Below are positions 52,883 to 61,093 of a DNA stretch of 64,000 nucleotides, one piece after another. Under the pieces are notes generated by a model. The model was not told where the DNA came from. It made no database searches and saw nothing but the letters and a program-made list of their open reading frames with translations. The DNA is from Marivita geojedonensis. GTDB lineage: Bacteria; Pseudomonadota; Alphaproteobacteria; Rhodobacterales; Rhodobacteraceae. Each line of letters opens with the position of its first letter. Position 1 is the first letter of the stretch. Location of the stretch: the NCBI RefSeq assembly GCF_002115805.1, contig NZ_JFKC01000001.1, positions 434,001 to 498,000 on the forward strand. The letters are read 5' to 3'. The translations under genes and the position numbers were made by a program.

Positions 52883-53446
52883 TCAGTTGCCGAAGTTCGA
52901 CAACGCCTCAAAGTCGATCGACTCCATCGCCTGCATCATCAACGCCTCATCCCCACCCTCGACGGTGACGAGGATGCGATTGTTCACCAGCGCCATGGCT
53001 TGTCCATCATTGATCGCCACACGCTGGCGGCCGACCCGTTCAACCTTCATGCCCATGGCCGCCGCATTGGCGATCATGCCACCCATGCTGACGACCATCG
53101 CATTGTCCGCCATCATGGTGATCGTATAATACTGCGACCCGTCCGGCGCACGGTATTCGGCACTGGCGCCCAGGCCGCCCCCCATCATCGCAAGACCGGC
53201 CTGCATTTCGGTTTCCACATCACGGCTCCAGCCATCCGGGGCGGCGGGCAGGAATTGCTGGAACGCCTCTGCACGCAGGGCCATCAGTTTCTGACGGGCG
53301 TAGTCCAGTTCTTCGAGCGCATAGGTGATGTCACCTTCGTTATAGGCATCAATGGCCGCTTGGAGAGTGTCGGAAATTTCGTCGGCCTGAGCAGAAAGCG
53401 GCAGAGAAAGCGCCGCCGTCAGGGCAAGGATGGTAAAACGTTTCAT
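52883..53446 (-). CDS. Exported protein, 187 aa, unknown function
   Basis: Not recognised. A Sec signal peptide (MKRFTILALTAALSLPLSAQADE, cleavage after SAQA) leads to a mature protein of about 165 residues: a helical start with YNEGDITYALEELDYARQKLMALRAEAFQQFLP and a C-terminal part rich in Met and Gly (EMQAGLAMMGGGLGASAEYRAPDGSQYYTITMMADNAMVVSMGGMIANAAAMGM). Periplasmic location is predicted. It is divergent from the coiled-coil gene that starts the unknown cluster at 53627, with 180 bases between them. Confidence 0.7.
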   Translation of the reverse strand: MKRFTILALTAALSLPLSAQADEISDTLQAAIDAYNEGDITYALEELDYARQKLMALRAEAFQQFLPAAPDGWSRDVETEMQAGLAMMGGGLGASAEYRAPDGSQYYTITMMADNAMVVSMGGMIANAAAMGMKVERVGRQRVAINDGQAMALVNNRILVTVEGGDEALMMQAMESIDFEALSNFGN

Positions 53447-53626
53447 GTCAAATTCCCCAGTGAGATGGTCAAGCACCGCGGTCCGCCGCAGCACCTCGAC
53501 CACCTTTAAGCGCGATCTTTGCTTCCCTTTCAACCGGGCATTTGCGATTGTTTTGCCAGACCCGGTTCGATAGCCCCCAACACAGCATTGATGGTCGGAT
53601 CGGATGGATTGATTGGAGGATTTGGA

Positions 53627-54703
53627 ATGGCTGATTTCGACGCTCAGGTTCGCGAGAGTCAGGCACAGGTGGCCGAAGCACAGGCCAAAATCGCGGAGCT
53701 GACCAGCCGCATCGAAACCGCACGCGCCAAGATGAAGGATGGCACAGACGTCACCTTCGACATCGAGAACGCGACGCTTGAGGACGTCCACGCACATACG
53801 GATGTGATGAACGCGAATATCGCGGAACTGATCATGGGGCTGGACGACGTAACAGCCGCGTTTTCCAAGGATTTCGACGAAATGCGTTCGAAAACCGGAT
53901 GGGAAAGCTTTGTCGGCATCTTCTCCAAAGGCAAATCCGAGTCCATGCGACAGGAGCGGATGAAAACCGCATCCATTGACGACAAGCTGCAGGACCTGAT
54001 CGCCAAATCAGACGTGATCGTGAATCTGCTTCAGGGCCAGTTGAATCTGCTGAACGAGCAGAAAGACAAGGTCGAGGTAAACCTCGCCGAAACGCTGGAC
54101 GAGCGGGAAGCCACCGTTGGTGAGCTTGAGACCGTGCGCGCCGAGATTCTGGCGATGGACCCGAAGATCATCGAGTTGGAAAACAAGATCAGCGTCGAAC
54201 AGGACGCGGCCGCGCGAACCAAGCTGGAAACCGAACTGGCCGAGCTGAATGCGGCCTACAACGCGATGGTTCAGGACGAGCAGGTCAAGCTGGCCAAGAG
54301 CCAGACGCTCGAACGCTATATCGAGAAGGGCAAGACCTGGATCGACTCTCTGCAGAACCAGGCGGCGACGCAGATGGTGCTGATCAACAAGCTCCAGACC
54401 GACACCAAGCAGCGCGTGGTTCTGTATGATGCGCTGTCGAAGTCGCTGAAAACTGCACAGCAGCAGGACGTGGCGCACCGGATCAACGAAATCGGCGTGA
54501 AGACCGATCAGGAAGCCCAGACCGCGATGGCCGGGATCGGGGCGGCGACCAATCAGAAGATGGCGGACATGCTGGAAAGCCACGAAGACCACATGGTGTT
54601 CGCCCGCGAGGTGCTTGAAGCCAAGGCAAAGGCGGACGAACGCTTTGCCCGCCGGTTCCAGGCGATTGTCGAGAAACATGACAAGAACCTGTATGGAGCA
54701 TGA
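53627..54703 (+). CDS. Long coiled-coil protein, possibly TelA-like
   Basis: A 358-residue protein with extensive coiled coil from about residue 8 to 45 (ESQAQVAEAQAKIAELTSRIE) and again from about 130 to 340. The middle shows DFDEMRSKTGWESFVGIFSKGKSESMRQERM. The C-terminal half (ERYIEKGKTWIDSLQNQAATQMVLINKLQTDTKQRVVLYDALSKSLKT) faintly recalls TelA, but this is weak. No signal peptide or membrane segment. TTGGAGGA precedes the ATG. It overlaps the next gene by 4 bases and opens the cluster that includes an AAA+ ATPase. Confidence 0.65.
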   Translation: MADFDAQVRESQAQVAEAQAKIAELTSRIETARAKMKDGTDVTFDIENATLEDVHAHTDVMNANIAELIMGLDDVTAAFSKDFDEMRSKTGWESFVGIFSKGKSESMRQERMKTASIDDKLQDLIAKSDVIVNLLQGQLNLLNEQKDKVEVNLAETLDEREATVGELETVRAEILAMDPKIIELENKISVEQDAAARTKLETELAELNAAYNAMVQDEQVKLAKSQTLERYIEKGKTWIDSLQNQAATQMVLINKLQTDTKQRVVLYDALSKSLKTAQQQDVAHRINEIGVKTDQEAQTAMAGIGAATNQKMADMLESHEDHMVFAREVLEAKAKADERFARRFQAIVEKHDKNLYGA

Positions 54704-55818
54704 CCAACGCGGCCAATGATCACCGGGGGCTGCCTGACACTCAGGCCAGCCGCCGGTATTTTGCGAAGTTCGAAAAGATCCTCACCCATCTGGGCCGGGT
54801 CGCAGCGATGCTGCATGTGGAAAACCGGCTGACCAAGGAAGAGGTCGAGGTGCTGGCGCGTTACGTGACTGCACTCAACCTGACCTTCCGGGCACTGGCG
54901 ATGAAGTACCTGCTGGTCGGGCGCGACACCGGGCAGTTCTTCGGGTCCCTGACGATGGACGTCAAGGACAGCGGGTTTCCGACGGTGACGGAGCTTCTGG
55001 TCATGGCGAATGACGCCGCACAGGCGGCACAGCATTTGCGGACCATGCCGTCGGTCGACGCGCTGAAGGACCAGATGGTGGCCGAGATCATCGGCGACCA
55101 GGCGATCCCGACGCGGCTGCAATTCACCCTGAGCCAGCGGCTTTATTACGAGGAACTGACGCGCGGAAAGCTGTTCTGGGCGCGCAATGATCCGCAGTGC
55201 CTGTGGCTGTCGGGGACCGAGCCCCGCCGGCGCTATCTGCTGCATTGGGGGGTCTATGACAGCCAGGTGAACCTGCCGACGATCTACCTGATGGAGGTCG
55301 AGGACAGTGGCCGCGATGCCCTGCCAAAGGACGACCGGCGCTGGCCCGAGGTGCAGGCGCATCTGATGGCGCAGTCGTTGGGCGGGCTGAAGCTGCTGAC
55401 CATCGCGCAGGGGTTTGACGAGACCTTTGACGACCTGCATCCCAAGCGGCTGCGGCGGTTTCACATCGGGCCGATGTATTCGCATTCCTTCACCCAGCAG
55501 TCCGGCCCGATCCGCGAGGTACTGGAACAGGCCCGCGCGCCCGAGGGGCAGGATTGGGCCTTGGCCTGGACGCTGGAAGAGCTGGAAAGCGAGCGGGTGC
55601 GGCAGGAGAAATCGGGGTGGTTTTCCAAGGTGGACCGCGAGGTGTTCGCTTTGGACCCGTTTGCGGGGCGCGGGGCGGAGACCGGGACGACGGCGACCGA
55701 ACGCATGGTGATCCTGCCGGAGCGGCCGTTCCAGGCGCTGGCGGAATTGAACCCGCCGGGCTTTGCCAGCGTGCGGAAGTTCGTGGTGAACGATGCGGGG
55801 CGGGTATTGAGTTATTGA
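54700..55818 (+). CDS. Unknown protein of the AAA+ cluster, 372 aa
   Basis: Not recognised. A soluble 372-residue protein whose first half is helical (FEKILTHLGRVAAMLHVENRLTKEEVEVLARYVTALNLTFRALAMKYLL) and whose second half is mixed (RRYLLHWGVYDSQVNLPTIYLMEVEDSGRD; HPKRLRRFHIGPMYSHSFTQQSGPIREVLEQA). No motif for catalysis was found. The ATG overlaps the stop of the coiled-coil gene (ATGA), with GGAG in that gene's last codons, so the two proteins are made together. An intergenic repeat separates it from the ATPase gene. Confidence 0.6.
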   Translation: MTNAANDHRGLPDTQASRRYFAKFEKILTHLGRVAAMLHVENRLTKEEVEVLARYVTALNLTFRALAMKYLLVGRDTGQFFGSLTMDVKDSGFPTVTELLVMANDAAQAAQHLRTMPSVDALKDQMVAEIIGDQAIPTRLQFTLSQRLYYEELTRGKLFWARNDPQCLWLSGTEPRRRYLLHWGVYDSQVNLPTIYLMEVEDSGRDALPKDDRRWPEVQAHLMAQSLGGLKLLTIAQGFDETFDDLHPKRLRRFHIGPMYSHSFTQQSGPIREVLEQARAPEGQDWALAWTLEELESERVRQEKSGWFSKVDREVFALDPFAGRGAETGTTATERMVILPERPFQALAELNPPGFASVRKFVVNDAGRVLSY

Positions 55819-55838
55819 CCGTCGCGCTTGCGTTTGCT

Positions 55839-55877
55839 GCGGGAGCCTCCGGCGGGAGTTTATTTGGCAAGATGAAG
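55839..55877 (+). repeat. Intergenic hairpin repeat with TATTTGG tail, copy 3
   Basis: GCGGGAGCCTCCGGCGGGAG (55839-55858) with a CTCC/GGAG stem is followed by TATTTGGCAAGATGAAG (55861-55877), the same layout as the repeat before glcE. It lies 18 bases before the start of the AAA+ gene, and GAGGAG just after it is the ribosome-binding site. Confidence 0.55.
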
Positions 55878-55894
55878 TTGAGGAGCGTCGGGAT

Positions 55895-57829
55895 ATGTCC
55901 GTTTCATCCGATTTGATGGAGTTGCGCGAAGAGGCGATCCGCAAGCATTATGCGGCGGCCAATGCGATGCTGGAGGGGTTCGACCATACGCCACGGGTGG
56001 CGGCGGCGTCGGAGTCTGCGGCGGTGGAACGATCTGCGGGGATCGGCACGCGCCGGCGGTTTCGGTCAACAACACCAGGGTTGGTGACACGGTCTACGGC
56101 GCGGCCCGAGGGGGTGCATCTGCTGGAGCGGATCGCCGGGTCTGATGGGGAGGATCCGCTGGTGTCGCCCGCGCAGGCATCGGTGATGCATGGGTTGCGG
56201 CGGGCTTTGGGGATTGCCCTGGCGGTTGGAGAGGCGTTTTCGGACGCGACGCCCTTGGGCGAAATGAAGCGGGCGAATTTGCAAGGCGCGCTGGGCGCGG
56301 ACCGGAAGGCTGAGTTCTCGGCTTTGCTTGAGGGGGAGGCGCTGGCGGTTGGGTATGTGTTCGCCAATACGACGGCGTTTCTGTTGGCGGCGCAGGCGTC
56401 TGAGGTGACGGTCGATGTGGGCGAGGTGCAGGAGGTTCTGACCGACAACGCACAACTGGCCCTGCATGGGGCGCTTTGGGAGTTGGACCAGAAGCTCAGC
56501 ACTCATGCGAGTGATGAGCCGCGCATGGTGGCCACTGTCCTCGCCTTTGCCGAGCAGTTGATGGAACGGATCGCCCTGCGCGCTCAGAACGGGGCGCGGA
56601 CGGGGGCGTTTACCAGCGCCAATTGGCGGGTGGAGGCGGATGACCTGACGCTGCGGGGCTTTACGCCTGCGACCAAGGCCAAGGGCACGACGCTGACCAT
56701 GCAGTTCAAGAAGCCGCATCAGGTGGTGGGCAACCACATCGCCAAGTATCAGGCGATGCGGCTGGCGAAGATGCTGATGGCCTATGATTTCGAGCGGCGG
56801 TTGAACCCGTTTGCCGAGCTTGGTGGGTTCATCTTTACCTTCATGGGGGATGGCGCGCCGGGGACGGGGAAGACGACGCTCATTCAGATGATGGCGGGGT
56901 TTATCAATGAATACTGCCAGAACGCGGGTTACACGTTCCGGTATCAGAACTTCGGCATCGACAATATCGACAGCTATCAGGGCAAGTCGGGGCAGAACGC
57001 GAAGGCGTTTATCAACAATGTGCTCGACCCGTCGGTGATCGGGTTCGGGACGATTGACGACATCGACCAGATCGCGGGCAAGCGGGGGGATCGGCAATCC
57101 AGCGCGGGTCAGCAGGAGGTCACGGCGGTGTTCATGGAGGCCTTTGCCGGGGCGAATACGGTGGTGCGGGGGAACTGCACGTTCGGGATGTTCTCGAACT
57201 TCCCGGAGAACGTGGACGATGCGCTGCGGCAGCGGGCGGGGACGCGGTTTCTTGTGGACGGGCCGCAGACGCGGGAGGATTACATCGACATCCTTGCGCT
57301 GCTGATGGGCAAGAAGCACGACATTCCGCTGGGGGATCACGAATTGTACGCCGCGCAGCAGATCCAGAAGGCGGTGGCGGCGTCGTTCACATCGCACAAC
57401 CGGCCCAAGGAACCGGGGTTGATGGACGTGTTCGACCGGGTGTCGTCGCAGATTGGCGCGCTCGATACGATTGCCAAGATGGGCACCTATCTCAAGGCCA
57501 TTCAGGAGGCCGATCCGCGCTTTACGGGCCGGGCTATCAAGAACATCACCGACGCAGTGAAGGTCCGCGCGATGGATTTCGAACTGCCGGACGAATGGAT
57601 GGAGCAGCCGGACCTGTTCCTGTTCAAGCCTTATGACGAGAAGGCGGCGATGATCGAAGAGTTACGCAAGCCGATCACGGTCGAGATGGTGATCCAGGAG
57701 ATCAATCGCTACGCGGATTCCGAGTTCCGTTATGCGGACAAGTCGGATGAGGTGGCCATCGAGGCCATGGTGCGGGACTTCGGGCGGACGGAAGAGGCGA
57801 AGCGGCGGTATTTGGAGGGGAAGGGGTGA
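55895..57829 (+). CDS. AAA+ ATPase of the unknown cluster
   Basis: A 644-residue protein. An N-terminal region of about 250 residues (unknown, helical) precedes an AAA+ module. Walker A is GDGAPGTGKTTL (residues about 318-329). Walker B is GFGTIDDID (D388-D389), with Asp where AAA+ proteins usually have Glu. A sensor-like MFSNFPENVDDALRQRAGTRF carries the arginine-finger candidates (about 435-450). A C-terminal helical lid follows. The missing catalytic Glu may slow hydrolysis or be replaced by Asp. It would remodel or load a client, most plausibly one of its neighbours. It starts behind a repeat and overlaps the next gene by 4 bases. Confidence 0.8.
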   Translation: MSVSSDLMELREEAIRKHYAAANAMLEGFDHTPRVAAASESAAVERSAGIGTRRRFRSTTPGLVTRSTARPEGVHLLERIAGSDGEDPLVSPAQASVMHGLRRALGIALAVGEAFSDATPLGEMKRANLQGALGADRKAEFSALLEGEALAVGYVFANTTAFLLAAQASEVTVDVGEVQEVLTDNAQLALHGALWELDQKLSTHASDEPRMVATVLAFAEQLMERIALRAQNGARTGAFTSANWRVEADDLTLRGFTPATKAKGTTLTMQFKKPHQVVGNHIAKYQAMRLAKMLMAYDFERRLNPFAELGGFIFTFMGDGAPGTGKTTLIQMMAGFINEYCQNAGYTFRYQNFGIDNIDSYQGKSGQNAKAFINNVLDPSVIGFGTIDDIDQIAGKRGDRQSSAGQQEVTAVFMEAFAGANTVVRGNCTFGMFSNFPENVDDALRQRAGTRFLVDGPQTREDYIDILALLMGKKHDIPLGDHELYAAQQIQKAVAASFTSHNRPKEPGLMDVFDRVSSQIGALDTIAKMGTYLKAIQEADPRFTGRAIKNITDAVKVRAMDFELPDEWMEQPDLFLFKPYDEKAAMIEELRKPITVEMVIQEINRYADSEFRYADKSDEVAIEAMVRDFGRTEEAKRRYLEGKG

Positions 57830-58596
57830 GTCAAATCCAGAACACAAAAACCATCCATAGAATCAACGTAACGAAAGAAATCCTTAGTTCACTTTCAGAT
57901 GATGAAATAGCTTTTTTTGCATTGGTGAACCATGCTTATTCTGAGATCAATGTCCTAGGAAGGTTAGCTTATTACTCGGTTAACCACAAAGAGCTCTCGC
58001 CCACTCTAAGAGTAGCAGTCACACATCAGAGCTTGACCATAATAAGGTGCCGTTCGGCAAAGCTCTTTGAATTTCACAAAGCCATTGAGAAACAATCTAA
58101 TGCAGGAAATGAAGATAGGACCGCTGCGATAGCAAGTTTTGCTCTCGACGAGTTCGAGAAACACAACTTGCAAAGAGACTACAACGTCGTTCGCAACATC
58201 CGCGACTATACCACAAACCACTATGATCCAGTCCGAGTTAAAGAAAACCTGGAGCACCTGAATGATGAAATGCAACTTGCCCTGTACCTTGCAGAACCTG
58301 ATGCAAACTCATTCACACTTATAGGTGATGAGATTTCATTTACTGGACGCCTGAATAGAATGTTCGCGTCACGAAAGCTTGAGGAAGGCGAAAGCGCTTT
58401 TAACGTTTGGTGGAAGTGGAACCACAGGGCTTGGAAGTGGGTGCGGCTAGTGAGCGCAAAGACCAACGAGGTAATGCTGCTAGACACGCTTCCCGATCAG
58501 AGTGTGGACAAAATCGTAATGGATTTGCCCGATGCGTTTGTAGCTGATGGAGATTTCGTATTGCCGGTTTTTACATCGGAAACGGAGACAAAATGA
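57826..58596 (+). CDS. Low-GC gene inserted in the AAA+ cluster, HEPN-like motif
   Basis: A 256-residue protein, all-helical for the first two thirds, not recognised. Residues 123-132 (RNIRDYTTNH) hold R126-x5-H132, the spacing of the HEPN RNase motif (R-x4-6-H), followed by a helix with many Glu. It ends in a mixed region (FNVWWKWNHRAWKWVRLV). Base composition is about 40-45% GC against 60% or more on both sides, so it was probably acquired. It starts with GTG overlapping the ATPase stop (GTGA), so it may be translated by coupling. HEPN assignment is inference from the motif alone. Confidence 0.6.
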   Translation: MSQIQNTKTIHRINVTKEILSSLSDDEIAFFALVNHAYSEINVLGRLAYYSVNHKELSPTLRVAVTHQSLTIIRCRSAKLFEFHKAIEKQSNAGNEDRTAAIASFALDEFEKHNLQRDYNVVRNIRDYTTNHYDPVRVKENLEHLNDEMQLALYLAEPDANSFTLIGDEISFTGRLNRMFASRKLEEGESAFNVWWKWNHRAWKWVRLVSAKTNEVMLLDTLPDQSVDKIVMDLPDAFVADGDFVLPVFTSETETK

Positions 58597-58773
58597 CATT
58601 GGGCAAATCATGAACACAGAGTTTGAAAAGAACGCGGCGAAGCCGCGACGCGCCCGACCCGCCCCCCAGGGCGGGCGCGTTCCGCACCCACCTTCGGGCC
58701 GGGCGCATCGCTTCGTGCTGTGTGGTACGGTTGCGCATGGTGGGTTGGAAACCCACCCTACGAGGGTTGATGT
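58597..58773. repeat. REP-like hairpin block between the inserted gene and the next gene
   Basis: Three inverted repeats lie in 177 bases: CGCGGC-GAA-GCCGCG (58633-58647), a long stem with outer arms CGCGCCC (58649-58655) and GGGCGCG (58673-58679), and GGTGGGTT-GGA-AACCCACC (58739-58757) followed by CTACG. The last type is a widespread REP-like palindrome. No gene is supported here. Confidence 0.6.
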
Positions 58774-60108
58774 ATGAACCGCCTCATCCAATCCGGCCTG
58801 ATGTTCGGCAACCTGATCCATGTCGCCTCGCCGGCGCTGGTGGAGCGGTACAACCGGGCGCTTGAGGCTCTGACGGGCAAAACCACGGCCCAGACCGATT
58901 TCCACATCGACATCTCCGGCTATTCGCCCGAGGTGGGGGACGAGTTGGGCGACCACCTTTACCTCAACCACAACGGGGTGAACCGGCAGTTCATCCTGCT
59001 GACGACGCAGCAGAAGACGGCGCCGCTGCTCGATGCGAAGTTTTCGACCTCGCGGGATATCCTGCGGCAGTTCATTGAGGCGAATGAGAGCCAGTTGTTC
59101 GCGCTGACCGCCAAGGATGCGGTGGCGGGGGAGTTGGTGAACACGGTGTTCGACGTGTCGAACCCGGAGCGGCTGTTCGATATTCACACCATCAAGATCG
59201 AGGCGGACACGACAAGCGGCACAGTGCGCGACGCGGAAAAGCTGGGTGCGCTGGTGGATCGGTTCAAGACGGAGCCGGATGGCTGGCACGATGATGTGCT
59301 GATCGCGGACATGATCACTCTGGCGAAACGCACGGGCGATGTGGTGCGCAATCCGGTGCGCCTGCGGCAGATGGAGTTCCGGCAGGAGAACTTTCACACC
59401 AGCCATTTCGGCGGGATCTATGTGTTCCGTCAGGTGGAGCATCCGGCGGCGATCTGTTCCGGGGGTGTCGTACCGGGGTTGCCGATTGCCTATACGTTCG
59501 GGCTGGACCAACGGAACAAGGTGGCGAAGTTTCTCGACCTGAACGGATTGGTGGAGCCGATCGTGAGGGCGCGGGGGATCGATGCCTCGGCCATTCTGCG
59601 GCAGAAGATGGATTTCATCGTTGTGGACATCGCACAGGAGGCGGAGATCGACCTGACCCGGGCGACCCGGCGGGACATTCGCGGGCTGGCGCGGCGCTAT
59701 GCCGAGCGGCTCCCGCCCGAGTGGCACGCACTGAACCAGTTGGTGCAATGGGCCGATGGGGATGCCAAATGGCCCCGGATCGCGAGCGACCATCCGGCCT
59801 ATTTCTATACGCTGCGGGCCAGTGACACGAAGGACGCGTCGCTGGTCAACATGCTGCTGTCGGAACTGTCGCCCAAGGATATCCGGCAGCTATACATCTG
59901 CCACAAGGAGGCGTTCTACGCCGCCTATCGCGGTTGGACGGACACGAAGCGCGCCTATGTGGTCGATTTCCTGACGCGGGAATACGTGGCCGACAAGGCG
60001 GGCGCGCGGGAAGCTTTGTTCGGCCATGACGCGCCGCTTGAAGAGCCTGCGCCCGTGCGCGAGGATATCATCACACGCGTCGGCCCCTGGGGCGCGGTTC
60101 GGAGGTAG
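58774..60108 (+). CDS. Unknown protein of the AAA+ cluster, 444 aa
   Basis: Function not known; I believe similar proteins are grouped as DUF6638 but cannot confirm. The 444-residue soluble protein begins MNRLIQSGLMFGNLIHVASPALVERYNRALEALTGK and has acidic and basic helices, the segments QTDFHIDISGYSPEVGDELGDHLYLNHNGVNRQFILLTTQQK, FRQVEHPAAICSGGVVPGLPIAYTFGLDQRN and LYICHKEAFYAAYRGWTDTKRAYVVDFLTREYV. No signal or membrane helix. GAGGG lies 9 bases before the ATG, in the tail of the REP-like block. The next gene starts 3 bases after its stop. Confidence 0.7.
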   Translation: MNRLIQSGLMFGNLIHVASPALVERYNRALEALTGKTTAQTDFHIDISGYSPEVGDELGDHLYLNHNGVNRQFILLTTQQKTAPLLDAKFSTSRDILRQFIEANESQLFALTAKDAVAGELVNTVFDVSNPERLFDIHTIKIEADTTSGTVRDAEKLGALVDRFKTEPDGWHDDVLIADMITLAKRTGDVVRNPVRLRQMEFRQENFHTSHFGGIYVFRQVEHPAAICSGGVVPGLPIAYTFGLDQRNKVAKFLDLNGLVEPIVRARGIDASAILRQKMDFIVVDIAQEAEIDLTRATRRDIRGLARRYAERLPPEWHALNQLVQWADGDAKWPRIASDHPAYFYTLRASDTKDASLVNMLLSELSPKDIRQLYICHKEAFYAAYRGWTDTKRAYVVDFLTREYVADKAGAREALFGHDAPLEEPAPVREDIITRVGPWGAVRR

Positions 60109-60111
60109 GGT

Positions 60112-60378
60112 ATGTTTGCACTTGGTCGGTTGCTGGTGATCGGATTTCTGGTCCTGAGCGTGGTCTATATCTGCCTGTCGCTCTATTCCCGCGCGGTGCG
60201 GCGCGGGAAACTAGAAAAGGAATGGGACGAGGAGATCCAGCAGGGGGATCGCGAAACCTTCGTCGAGGCGGGATTGCGCGAATATGACGGGTCGCTGCGG
60301 CGAAAGCTCATTCTGGGGGTGTATATCGTGCCGCTGACGGTTATCTCTGTCATCATCTACTTGACGAATTTCCACTGA
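60112..60378 (+). CDS. Small two-helix membrane protein
   Basis: An 88-residue protein with hydrophobic helices at about 5-25 (LLVIGFLVLSVVYICLSLY) and 65-85 (LILGVYIVPLTVISVIIYL), joined by a charged cytoplasmic loop (RAVRRGKLEKEWDEEIQQGDRETFVEAGLREYDGSLRRK). No known domain was recognised. It starts 3 bases after the 444-aa gene and 12 bases before the DUF1523 gene, so it is part of the same transcript and would anchor the complex to the membrane. Confidence 0.7.
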   Translation: MFALGRLLVIGFLVLSVVYICLSLYSRAVRRGKLEKEWDEEIQQGDRETFVEAGLREYDGSLRRKLILGVYIVPLTVISVIIYLTNFH

Positions 60379-60390
60379 GGGGACGACGCC

Positions 60391-61035
60391 GTGGGGTATA
60401 TCAAATGGGCCTTCATCCTGACCTTCTGGGTGCTGTTCGCGTCGTTCCTGCACTACACGCTGCCTCAGCATGATGTTGCGCGGATCACGGATACCGAGGT
60501 GCGCCGCATCGATCCCGGCGAGAACCGCTGGTTCTGGGCTTCCGCGGATGTGGGCAGTGACGGCACCCTGCCGAACCGGGATGTGTTCTTCATCTCGACC
60601 GTCCGCGACAACGGTCGGGTCATGGTCTATCGCAACGAAGACACAGGCTGGGGCTGGCCGCCCTATTTCAAGTTCGACACGTCGAATTTGCAGGCCGAAG
60701 CGGCAGACCTGCGCAGCACGTCGGCCGATCCGCAATGGGTGGTGATCAAGCATTACGGCTGGCGCAACGAATTCCTAACGATCTTTCCCAACGCGATCAG
60801 CGTGCGGCCCGTGGACGGCCCCGATGTGCGGATCATCCCGTGGATCAATATCGTCATCCTGACGACGCTCGCGGCGCTTTTCTGGGCGATCTATGTGCGC
60901 TGGCGGCGGTTCCGCATCGCGCGCATCGACCCGGTTCTTGAGGACGTGGAAGAGGGGTTTGATGCGGTTGGCGATGGCATCGCGCGTCGTCGCAGCGGGT
61001 TCCGCCGGTGGCTGGACAGCTGGAAGTCCAAGTAA
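60391..61035 (+). CDS. DUF1523-family membrane protein
   Basis: A 214-residue protein of the DUF1523 type, common in Rhodobacterales. N-terminal helix (YIKWAFILTFWVLFASFLHYTL), then a periplasmic domain (QHDVARITDTEVRRI, GSDGTLPNRDVFFISTVRDNGRVMVYRNEDTGWGWPPYFKFDTSNLQA, VVIKHYGWRNEFLTIFPNAISVRPV), a second helix (PWINIVILTTLAALFWAIYV) and a basic C-tail. Start GTG at 60391, with GAGGGGA upstream. It closes the unknown cluster at 61035. Confidence 0.78.
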   Translation: MGYIKWAFILTFWVLFASFLHYTLPQHDVARITDTEVRRIDPGENRWFWASADVGSDGTLPNRDVFFISTVRDNGRVMVYRNEDTGWGWPPYFKFDTSNLQAEAADLRSTSADPQWVVIKHYGWRNEFLTIFPNAISVRPVDGPDVRIIPWINIVILTTLAALFWAIYVRWRRFRIARIDPVLEDVEEGFDAVGDGIARRRSGFRRWLDSWKSK

Positions 61036-61093
61036 CGCGCTTGCAAAAGCAACCCGGTTTCGGCCAGTCTCCTGCAAACGCATGCAGTGAGGA

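Noticed and set aside
58639-58757. CRISPR array
   Set aside because: The repeats in this block are different inverted repeats, not equal direct repeats with uniform spacers. No cas gene lies in the window.
58597-58773. Small proteins encoded in the hairpin block
   Set aside because: Short frames exist on both strands, but they are built from the inverted repeats and have no conserved-looking product or good ribosome-binding site.
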